Shown here: positions 33,676 through 42,573 of the stretch, piece by piece | Numbering within the stretch: the first letter of the stretch is position 1 | Layout: each line of letters starts with the position of its first letter | NCBI GenBank assembly: GCA_903772945.1 | Contig: CAICTM010000469.1 | Span: forward strand, 1-64,000 | Direction of reading: 5' to 3' | Length of the DNA: 64,000 nucleotides | Source: Seminavis robusta | Lineage: Eukaryota > Bacillariophyta > Bacillariophyceae > Naviculales > Naviculaceae | Notes under the pieces: generated by a model | Seen by the model: the letters and a program-made list of their open reading frames with translations, nothing else | What the model was told of the DNA's origin: nothing | Databases searched by the model: none | Translations under genes and position numbers: made by a program

Positions 33676-34657
33676 GAATCGAATAAAATCCACTCCCACA
33701 CCTCCAGTTTTTTGTCAAGCACAGCTTTGACTGAGACTCGTCCTGCTGCAGCTCCAAGGCCACTTCTTCCCCGTTTGATACTGTACCAAAGCCACTCCTA
33801 CCGGTATATCGGATGTTATTGAAGCAACCAAGTACAGCTATTGATTGATGGACGTCTGGTTTTCGTGGACGATGAAACTCCCTTTATTTAGTCAACGATC
33901 AGTCTGCTTCCACGTAAACTGCTACCGTACACAGAACGACACAATGTACCTGAAGTTAAAAGCAGCGAAGAGCTATAGTGTTCGTGAGAATCCATTTCCC
34001 TTCTTTCGTGGACAGGTACTTTAAAATAGCAGCTCGACTGGTCGTCCACCCTCGATGCTCGATTCTCCTGTCGCCACCTCTAGCTACTATAGCTAGCCAG
34101 CCTGTTACAATCCAGTATCCGCGACGTCATACTATTCAACCCTTCTTCCGCCCAATTCGTATGCGGGAGACATTTCAGTGCCACGAGTAGAGCTACATAG
34201 CTCTACTCGTGGCTGAACAGCTTCCTCTTGCTGTTGATGAGCTCGGATAACTCAAGGTTGCGGAACGGACGCCGGCAACGCCACAAGCTCAACAAACTGT
34301 GTAGAATACAGTATTGGCAAGGCTTAGGCGCACAAGCCAAACCAAAATGTGGACCTTTTCACAGCTGTGTTGCTTGACTTGGATACTGTTTTGCTGAACA
34401 ATGACCTGTTGGATTGCTCAACCTCCTGTCGTCAAGCTGATTCATCATTCAATCAGAGGAGGACTTGGAGGAAGGTTCAGACTCGCCAGCTAACCAGGCT
34501 GCTTCCGCAAAGTCCAACGCGCCTCTCTGCCACCTTAACTTTCATTAATCTCTCGACAGTTTCTTCGTCTTCCGTCCCGTCGAGCTCTGCCTTTCAGACC
34601 CGGTCGTATCCAACACCACCAACGATTTTCGACAACTCCTCAACAGTTGGCGGTATT
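33676..34657. other. Divergent intergenic region
   Basis: About 1 kb between the dehydrogenase and the SYLF gene. It holds a perfect hairpin at 34180-34213 (listed separately) and probably the 5' part of the SYLF gene. Confidence 0.4.
34180..34213. repeat. Perfect 15-bp inverted repeat with 4-nt loop
   Basis: The arms GCCACGAGTAGAGCT and AGCTCTACTCGTGGC are exact reverse complements, separated by ACAT. The stem could fold in DNA or RNA. No poly-T follows, so it is not a simple terminator. Confidence 0.85.
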
Positions 34658-35638
34658 ATGCCTATAGAACTACTGCCAACACGATTGAAGATGGACGGAA
34701 TGATCGAAAAAGCCGATCGTGTCCTAGATCACATGGCCAGGACGGACACAGACGGCGCCTTGACACAACTCTTTCAGAAAGCAAAGGGTATCATCATGAT
34801 CTCAGTTGTCGAGGGAGCACTCGTTGTGTCTGGATCTGCAGGGGTTGGCATCATGATGACCAAGGAGGAAAAGACAGACACATGGAGCCCTCCATGTGCC
34901 TGCGGAATGGCGAGCACGAGTTGGGGATTTTCATTGGGAGCTGTCATTAAAGACGTCGTCATCTTTGCTCTAGACGAACGAAGCGTTCAAGCCTTTACTA
35001 GCAAAGTAGGTCTCAAACTTGGTGTTGGTACAAGTGTCACACTGGGCACCATGGGCACAAACGCGGGTGCGAACGTCAATTTATCCGAAAGCGGAACCAG
35101 TGCTAACATGAGTGGATCAATGCACGTTCATCATGTGGGTGTCGGCGGCACTGTCTCGATAGCCTTTTGTCAAGGCGCCTACGTGTCTGCTTCTATATCA
35201 GGCGCCGTGGTAGGACCAAGAGATATGGAAAACTGCTCATTCTACGACGACAGCACAATAACCGCCAAAGACATACTGTTTGGAGACGTCGAAATCCCAA
35301 CCGAGAAGTTCACAACGACCTTGGGTGATGTCTACGACAAGCTGGACATGATAACAGATGGGGAACACCTGAGAAACAAATTGCCTCTTGAAGTGCTTCC
35401 AACATCTTTTCTGTCGGCTGTCTCAATAATACTTAAGAGTGTCATAGACGAGGTACTGAAGACGGTGGACAGTGAAGAAGCCAAGACGAGTGCTATAGAG
35501 GAGTTTATGAAACAGATTGAAGAGCAGGAACACGCCACCGAAAGCCAACTCATCACAAACAAAAGCTGCCGAAGAGAAACGAGAAGCCTGAGTCCTAGCA
35601 GACGAAAATCGTTCCACCAGATGTTGACTTTTTCTTGA
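34658..35638 (+). CDS. Ysc84/SYLF (DUF500) lipid-binding domain protein
   Basis: SYLF domain protein; relatives bind phosphoinositides and actin through this domain. From the ATG at 34658 there are 326 residues. The diagnostic pattern is intact: FQKAKGIIMISVVEGALVVS, GVGIMMTK, a GFSLGA strand, VVIFALDERSVQAF, LGVGTSVTLGTMG and AYVSASISGAVV. A charged helical tail follows (EFMKQIEEQEHATES). The frame remains open upstream to 34349 without an ATG. A separate ATG at 34347 opens a short signal-like frame (MWTFSQLCCLTWILFC) that ends quickly, so an extra 5' exon may exist. The 3' end is convergent with the PDE12-like gene, 188 bp apart. Confidence 0.82.
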   Translation: MPIELLPTRLKMDGMIEKADRVLDHMARTDTDGALTQLFQKAKGIIMISVVEGALVVSGSAGVGIMMTKEEKTDTWSPPCACGMASTSWGFSLGAVIKDVVIFALDERSVQAFTSKVGLKLGVGTSVTLGTMGTNAGANVNLSESGTSANMSGSMHVHHVGVGGTVSIAFCQGAYVSASISGAVVGPRDMENCSFYDDSTITAKDILFGDVEIPTEKFTTTLGDVYDKLDMITDGEHLRNKLPLEVLPTSFLSAVSIILKSVIDEVLKTVDSEEAKTSAIEEFMKQIEEQEHATESQLITNKSCRRETRSLSPSRRKSFHQMLTFS

Positions 35639-35826
35639 CCCAGCCAAGCGCTTTGACTAGTTGCTTGCTCCTCAGCCCAGCTCTCATTTGACATGCCAAA
35701 TGTGGTTCAGTTTCGTGTAACTTCAGTACGAACACAAAACTCGCTATAGATGATGTGGCTAAACTTTTTGCGCAACGGCACCAGTCAAGCGGGTGAATTC
35801 TTGTACAGCGGTAGCTGGTTGCTCCT

Positions 35827-38199
35827 TTATGAATAGCTTGTAAACTTTAGATCCGCCACTAGGCTTATGTGGTCCGACGGAAACTTCTCGCTTGGCATGC
35901 CAATCTGTTCGGTGACCAATTCTACGCTGGGCATCGGCGCCGCCTGAAACGGTTCGAGTCCAAAAGGACTGTTCTGGGAGGGTTGCGAGACGAAAATGTG
36001 ATCCAGCGATCCTTTGAAGCTGTCCAGGTAGTGCGTAAACTCGGGCTCCGTTTCGTAGCCAGCCTTGAAGGTTGGAAAATGTGGCGGTAGCTCAATAGTA
36101 GGGAAATCTTCCCAGTCATCGTTGTCTTTATCCTTTTCTGTGTTCTCAATTCTCATTGCAGTGACGGACCCGCCAACAGCCACCGCCTTGGCCCCTACAG
36201 TGGCAACGTTGTCGTCACGGTCTTTCCAATGGAAAGTGTTGAAATGTTCCCGTATTTGAGTGTGAGTGGATTGCACTTGTCGATGAATCAAAAGATATCC
36301 CGCCGCACGCCGCAAGCTCGAGTTCAAGTCACCGCACAAGATCATGGGACAAACCACACCATCAGTAGATCGTTCCAGTTGCTGGCAAATCGCGTACATT
36401 TGCATCAGTCGAATATGGGCACCGTACGGATGATAAAAGAGGTGCGTGTTGGCCAGCAAGATGCGATCCGGTTGCGTCCTGTCATTGTTATTGCTGCGCA
36501 GTGGCAGCAATGCCATCTGAACGACATGCCCAAGTTTGTTTTCAATGACATTTCTCAGATGTTGTTTTTCTTGCAGGACTTGACCAATCGCCGTTGCCGA
36601 CTTCCACTGTTGTTGGCTCTTGACACTTTGGATTGTCTCTTGTATCAAGTCAGCCAGTCCATAGTGTTTCATTTCCTCTTCGGGAATCTTTTCAAAGCGA
36701 TGCAACGACCAAAGCATGGCACATCCTTCACTCATTCCCTTGGCAACCTTGTTACTAAAGAATCCTTGATATCCCATCTGCTCCAGCGTTGGCCGAAAGA
36801 GCCTTTTCCAGATGTTTTCATCGACTTCTTGCAGGCACAAAATGTCTGCTTGGTACGACAACAGCTCGTGCAATATGAGAGGCATCCTGCGAGCCTTATC
36901 CAAGGTGGCAAGACTGACATAGGGACGGCAAGGTACTTGTTTGGCATGAGTGTTTCGTTCGTAGGCATTTTGATCGGCCAAAATATTGTATGTGACAACT
37001 CGTATAGGGCCTGCAGGAGAGTCTTGTAGTCGTTGTCGTCGATCTGGGTCTGTCCATAGATCGCCACGACGCACATTGATGGCAGTATTTTCTGGCAAGG
37101 CTTCTATAACATGTTGAAATTGATACGCTTGTTCATATCCACACCCTGTGTGATGACTTGTACGAGAGGTTGCACTCCGCACAGGCGTGACGAGGATGGA
37201 AATTTTCTTGCCAATATCATCTGCAGATTGTGGTGTGTACGTGGCAGAATCTTGGAGCACCAGTTGATCTCCCACATACCAATCGACAACGACATGGGAA
37301 GCAAACATCGACTGGACTTGTACCACCAAGGGGACGTGACAAAAGACGCGAGCGCCAAAGTCTTCAAAGGTTGCCACGGAAATAATGGTAGGAGGACAAG
37401 CTTCTACTGGAAGGGAAAGGGTGGACGAATCTTCCAGCTGTAGTTGGACGGTCGTGGGTGTGGATGCGGCCTGACTCCAGACTTGTTGATTGGTGCGTTT
37501 TGTCATTGGTATAATGCTATCCGCTTGGAGAATGACACCACTGTCTGCTTGGAGTAGCAGAGGACTGCTTTTTGTCTGCTGCCCCTTTTGCAGTTTGGTT
37601 TTCTTTCTAGATCTGTTGAAACGTTTGGTTAATTGCTTGTTGATGCTGAGTGCCATTCGTTGCAGGGTATGGTTGACCATCTCTTGAGAGCTCCGTTGCA
37701 TTCGCACGTGCAGTGGTTCTTCTGGGTTGGTTCCGTTGTTGCTGTTATCAGGTGGAAACAGGTAAATATCCAAGGATGTCAGTTCACTTTTCTCATCGAT
37801 ATCTAGTAATTGGACAGTCGTTTGAGTCTGTGCTGTAGCTTGTGATGATGGTGGTAATGGACCTTCATCTTCCATACATGTAGCATGGGCCTTGCTGTTT
37901 GTGGCAAAGGGATGGGACTCACGACCTCGACCAGGACAGAGCGAGCTTGGATCGATCTGACACTTTTCAGCCATGGCATTGATCGAATCATTGTTGTTGT
38001 TAGTTTCGGAAGGAAGTATGCGTGGAACGACCCATCCTGTCCATGATGACAAGGATGCTGTGGGAAAAGAAGGAGTTGTTGCAGCCATTTTTGTTTCTTT
38101 CATCGATAATGAGAAACAACTACTTGAAAGCACCAGACCAGTTCTTTGTTGACGAGAAGCCCAGATGAAAGAGACCAAAGCACGTGGTTGGATACGCAT
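35827..38199 (-). CDS. PDE12-like endonuclease/exonuclease/phosphatase-family protein
   Basis: EEP-superfamily nuclease of the CCR4/Angel/PDE12 group. PDE12 is a mitochondrial 2',5'-phosphodiesterase and poly(A) exonuclease. A single exon of 790 residues runs from the ATG at 38199. The frame upstream to 38493 has no ATG. The first 35 residues are basic and Ser-rich (ALVSFIWASRQQR), consistent with a mitochondrial presequence. A long N-terminal part (to about 395) includes a VATFEDFGARVFCHVPLVVQ strand region like the PDE12 N-domain. The catalytic EEP domain spans about 399-790 with VVTYNILADQ, LCLQEVDE (metal Glu), NTHLFYHPYG, CGDLNSS, SLDHIF and SDHISLVADL, all active-site elements present. 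The assignment to PDE12 over Angel/CCR4 rests on N-domain and ending. Confidence 0.88.
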   Translation of the reverse strand: MRIQPRALVSFIWASRQQRTGLVLSSSCFSLSMKETKMAATTPSFPTASLSSWTGWVVPRILPSETNNNNDSINAMAEKCQIDPSSLCPGRGRESHPFATNSKAHATCMEDEGPLPPSSQATAQTQTTVQLLDIDEKSELTSLDIYLFPPDNSNNGTNPEEPLHVRMQRSSQEMVNHTLQRMALSINKQLTKRFNRSRKKTKLQKGQQTKSSPLLLQADSGVILQADSIIPMTKRTNQQVWSQAASTPTTVQLQLEDSSTLSLPVEACPPTIISVATFEDFGARVFCHVPLVVQVQSMFASHVVVDWYVGDQLVLQDSATYTPQSADDIGKKISILVTPVRSATSRTSHHTGCGYEQAYQFQHVIEALPENTAINVRRGDLWTDPDRRQRLQDSPAGPIRVVTYNILADQNAYERNTHAKQVPCRPYVSLATLDKARRMPLILHELLSYQADILCLQEVDENIWKRLFRPTLEQMGYQGFFSNKVAKGMSEGCAMLWSLHRFEKIPEEEMKHYGLADLIQETIQSVKSQQQWKSATAIGQVLQEKQHLRNVIENKLGHVVQMALLPLRSNNNDRTQPDRILLANTHLFYHPYGAHIRLMQMYAICQQLERSTDGVVCPMILCGDLNSSLRRAAGYLLIHRQVQSTHTQIREHFNTFHWKDRDDNVATVGAKAVAVGGSVTAMRIENTEKDKDNDDWEDFPTIELPPHFPTFKAGYETEPEFTHYLDSFKGSLDHIFVSQPSQNSPFGLEPFQAAPMPSVELVTEQIGMPSEKFPSDHISLVADLKFTSYS

Positions 38200-39198
38200 C
38201 ACGAACTCAACACAACCCCAGCCAGCTTGTTGCGAAGCCAGTGGCAGTAGTTGCGAAGCTACCGGTGGTATCGTACCTATTGATGGTCTCTTGCATGCAT
38301 CGGTTGATGGGTTGGCATCAACCTTTGGAATGGTTGCCTCGATTGCCTCGATCCTGCCACCAACGAGGCGAACACGTACAGTACGTGCACGTACCAGCTG
38401 TACTGATCGGGATTCAAAGCGTGACTCATCCGACCCCAAGGGCACTCGTTTTGACCCCCACAGTCCACACAGCTTCCCCCACACTGACACCAAAGCCCAA
38501 GCGAAATCAAATGATTTGTGATTTATGTAACAAAGTCTGCCTATCCCTTACATGTACTCAAGTAGGAAGAAGTTAGATACGAGATTGGAAGAACACAATT
38601 ATCATAGCAGGATGCTGATGCTGATGCTAGCAGAGGGAAAATACATGTACAGTACAACCAACAGAAAAGAGGTGTGACAGTCTATGAATACCAAACAAGG
38701 TATACTATTAATAGTACTTATTATTACTGCACAGGAATTGCAATGTATTCCAGGGCGCTTGAGAAAAGAAACTGTTTTGCTTCAAACATGATGAGTCGAG
38801 TCCTTCGCAGCCGAGGGTGGCACCGAACCAACATCGCCATGCATTCCCGTCTGAAACAGTGGGGTCTATTAAAATATTGGGGGGTACACATCTTTTTTTC
38901 CGTTGCTATCAGCCGAAGAAGCTTCGAAAGGATGGTACCGGTACCCGGTACCCGGTACTAGTACGGTGGTACTAATAATTAGTCTAGCTAGCTAGATAAG
39001 CATGGAGGGTTGGTCTGAATCTTTGTGAGTGGATGCTGCCGCCGTTGGGTTTTGGGTTCTCAAAAAGATACAGTCCTGCCAAGTCTGAAAACTGCACCAG
39101 AACCTGCACCGAATCTCCTAAAACTGCTCCGCCTCTCCAGCATTCGCTGTTTGGGATTGATCATTTTTTCTCTTGGTGTGCACTATCATAATTTCAAA
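38200..39198. other. Divergent intergenic region
   Basis: No gene. It contains the densest palindromic-word cluster of the window: tandem GGTACCGGTACCCGGTACCC at 38934-38953 followed by ACTAGTAC and CTAGCTAGCTAG (38985-38996). Confidence 0.4.
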
Positions 39199-41255
39199 AT
39201 GAAGGTCGCGTTTTCCCCCACGGTTGCCGTTGTGCTTGGTCTGTTTGACAGGACTGTTGCTTTGCTGCAACAAGATGAGAGGCATCCGCTTCTGAGAGAC
39301 CATGCTTTTGAGAGGCAGCTAGCGCTTTTGGACAAAGATATTAGACGCGCGCTGCAGCAGGAGGTGGAAGATCCCACCGCGGAAGTGGGTAGCGACCAAT
39401 GTGGTGGAGCTACGTCAGTCTCCAATTGGATTGCTGGAGAACTAGAGCGCAAGAAATGCGAAGAATTGCCCTTGAATCCCTTTGCTCAGCCACTCTGCGA
39501 GCAATACGAGAATATTGCGGATATTGCCGACTGTCAAGACGTCACTACCGAGACGGTGGGGATCTCGGCGAGTGGAGTACCCGTGGGTTCGACGGTGGAA
39601 GAATGCCAACTGTTCGTGTCGGCCCTTTCTCCGAATCCTTATTTTCGAGATGTCGACTCGTTGAACCACTTTTTTGCGACAACCTTTGCCTTTCCCATGC
39701 GCTACGAATGCACCGAATCCGAGGATGAAATGTGCGAACTCCAAATTGTCTACAACGAAGCAGAGCCAGGAACCACCATTGCACCGACACCTGCACCAGA
39801 GACCGTCTCAGTCCCCTGCACTCGCTGTGATTTCTTCTATGACGATGACGAGACTTGTTTTACTGCCGACTGCAATCTCTATCAGTGCGCGGACGATGGT
39901 ACCAATGCGACAGCTGTAGAAGTGGAAGCCAACAAGACGCATCAAACACAAGCCCACGCGCCCTATCATACTCTGAGCAATAACGTGAATGGCAGTGCTC
40001 TGGCGTGCAACAATCTGCAGCATGGAAACGTTTCGTGTGAAGCATGTTTGAACGCTGGGTGTGGTGCTGTGGAAGGGTTTTGTCTTGATCATTGTCTCTT
40101 TGCGGGAGACGACTTGTGCTGGGCCGATGCCATTTTCCCAGCGGCTAATAGCACAGAGGTTTGTCATTTCAAGGCTGAACTGGAGGCGGATGCATGGCTT
40201 TGTGGTACGATCCTGTTTTCTCTTTTTGTGGCCAAGCAAGCGTTCATTGATGTGATTCATTCTAACAATTCAAATTATTTCTCCCCTTGATTTTTGTCTT
40301 TGGATCGACAGGACGCAGCAACATCACAGACTGTGGCACATGCACTTCAACAATCAAATCAGATGGCGTCAGCAGTAAGTGTTGTACTCTGTTCTGATTG
40401 TCTCCCTCATGACGACAAAATGCTAAACTGTCATCTTTTTTGTCCACAACTGTAGCCTGTGAGTGGTATTACCAACCAGACGGACAAAGTTTCTGTGGAA
40501 GGGGCGGTTGCAATCTTGCTGGGAATTGTGGAAAGAAAACTTGCGAGGTTGCCACTGAAGATACATTATACAATGGTGGTCTCAATCCCTTTTGTGATGA
40601 CGGGGAATGCGTTGGGGTCTGCTTTAAGAGTTTCCGATCGGACATCTTTTCATTTCAGGAGCATTACGTCGGGGACGTGTACACTGGTTGTTTCATGCAG
40701 ACGGAACAAAAGATCTGGACCACAGAGTTTCATGTAGGGTCCAGCAGCATCCGAAAACTGGAATTTAAGATCGGTGAACACCAATCAAAACCAGAAGGCC
40801 AGGATGAAGATCTGTTTGACTACTGCGAGCTCAAGGTTGATGGAGTGGCCTGCCAAAGGTGTAACTTTTGTGGCCCGATGGATGCTGGGGAATTGGATAT
40901 TGATTGCAGCAACGTTGTCGACGATGCCGCCGTCAAGTGTGAATCATTGCAAGACTTGTATTATGGCATTGTCCACAAGTTGCTGATCCTGGAAGAAGGA
41001 GCCACTCACTCCCCAACGGTGGCGCCCACAGACGCGCCAACGAAGTCACCGACAGCCAACCCAACAACAAGCGCACCTGTTGATGAACCTGTGGAATCCG
41101 GTTCTGCTTCTACAGTTGAGAGAGCTGGGGAAGGAAGCGAAACTAATGAAATCATTGGATTCAGTGGAACCAGCGCCGGAACAGGAAAGCCCGGATTCGC
41201 AGCGCCTCTGGCGTTGGTGATGCTTGCAGCATGGGCCACCAGGAGGATGTTGTAG
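39199..41255 (+). CDS. Cysteine-rich secreted protein with probable C-terminal anchor
   Basis: I do not recognise the family. Three exons (39199-40204, a 63-nt microexon at 40312-40374, 40456-41255) close the frame to 622 residues. Residues 1 to about 24 look like a signal peptide (TVAVVLGLFDRTVALL). The body has many Cys pairs: CTRCDFFYDDDETC, CEACLNAGCGAVEGFC, CGTCTSTIK, CGRGGCNLAGNCGKKTC. Short TP-rich linkers (PTDAPTKSPTANPTTSAP) occur, a style common in diatom cell-wall and extracellular proteins. The end is hydrophobic (FAAPLALVMLAAWATRRML), as in GPI-anchored proteins. It is likely a cell-surface or wall protein; ligand unknown. The microexon encodes part of a Cys-rich unit, so skipping it would stay in frame. 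Confidence 0.75.
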
Positions 41256-41900
41256 ATGTTAGTCATGACACAAAAGTCTGTCGTATGTTAAGTGCATAAA
41301 ATGAATGAAAGATACTGAACCAGTATGTCAGTACAGTACCACATTGATAGGCCGCAATCGCAATGCAGCGAGTTTGGTCATGAATTGGAAGTTTTGCTCA
41401 TGTCTTTTGCGGCAGGGCATGTCTTTCGCTCTTACTCAACGCTTCGTGCTTTTCTTGCCGAATTCTGGCAGCTACAGCGAACATCAACCGGATTGCGTCA
41501 CCGACATATTGTGTTCGTGTCCCTTGTAGCAACCTCTTCCAGCCTGTGAACATTTTTGTGGACCCAACGTAGACTACTTGGAATGGATGGTCATCATGGT
41601 TGCTCGTAGGAAGGCGTTCCTATCGCAGCGTTGGCATAAGACCGATGAAACTCCTTGAAAATGTCATTTGCTCGTCTTATTGTATGTTGCCGGCACCGTG
41701 GCGATATGTAGTCTGCATCATGACGTACGGTAGCTATGGATGTTCTCGCATGACTGAGCATGGCTTCAATGCCACGGTTGTCTATAATAGTGGTTGGCAT
41801 AGCTCGGAATGGAATGATCCCCGAGATCCTGGGCCGTTTCTTGGCGTCAGGGCTGTTGTTATTATGATTGTTTTGAAACAATCCACAAGAGACGTTCCAC
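41256..41900. other. Intergenic region
   Basis: No intact gene. Minus-strand sequence 41594-41881 has some coding look and may be further remains of the adjacent decayed gene. Confidence 0.3.
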
Positions 41901-42573
41901 TGGTGTCATAGACGGGAAAATAAGCATGGTCGCGTTACAGGCATTGGAACACGGCTTGAGCGTTGTTTTGGCATTGCTCAAGGTCCTTCATGACATGTTC
42001 TAACAGTCCCCATCGTCCATGTTGGACATGCTCCAGGAGATTGTTGTCTACGGTTGGTGGAAAAGGCTGAATTCTCGCTCCCACCAAATGCCGTCTTACA
42101 GGAATCTCCGCCTTGTCGGTGGTAACAGCCAAAGCGAGTGGTGGCATAATGGCCGCGGTTTGAAATCCCAGAGCATGCCAACCGTTGCCACTGCCCCAAT
42201 CTCGATCGTCACAATGTCATTTGGTCTTGTACAAATTTGCTCAACAGTTTGGTCAATCCACCTACCACGACCCCCCTGACGGTGCGTACAAAACCGAATG
42301 AGTTCGTGTGATTTCTGATTATTGTGGCGTTGTTGCTGTTGTCCTCGTTGCACCAAACATGCGACGGGAGGAAAAGGTGGCGACTGCTACCAATTGCGAC
42401 GAAGAGGATTTATCCAAGAAGAAGAGTCCACAGTAATACTTGGATTTGGTGGCACCCCACAAATGATGGTCTTTCAAAAATGACATTGCCGATTGAGCCG
42501 TGATGCTTTCAAGCATAGATGCGAGACTGTGGTATCGGTCAACCAGCTCTGTTCTGTGGAACACTCGACACAT
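41901..42573 (-). pseudogene. Decayed gene with FLKDHHLWG, HELIRFCT and DRDWGSGNGW motifs
   Basis: Three minus-strand segments in different frames read in order as one protein: MSFLKDHHLWGATKSKYYCG...VAVATFSS near 42540-42370, then SHELIRFCTH...RPNDIVT near 42335-42215, then DRDWGSGNGWHALGFQ...VRRHLVGARIQPF near 42205-42070. I recall this motif order from a conserved protein of algae, plants and some phages whose function is unclear to me. At least two frame shifts and a stop interrupt it, and no splice sites repair the reading. It is most likely a host pseudogene. The family name is uncertain. Confidence 0.5.

Noticed and set aside
36229-37029. 266-codon plus-strand frame
   Set aside because: Fully antisense to the PDE12-like catalytic domain, which has all active-site motifs.
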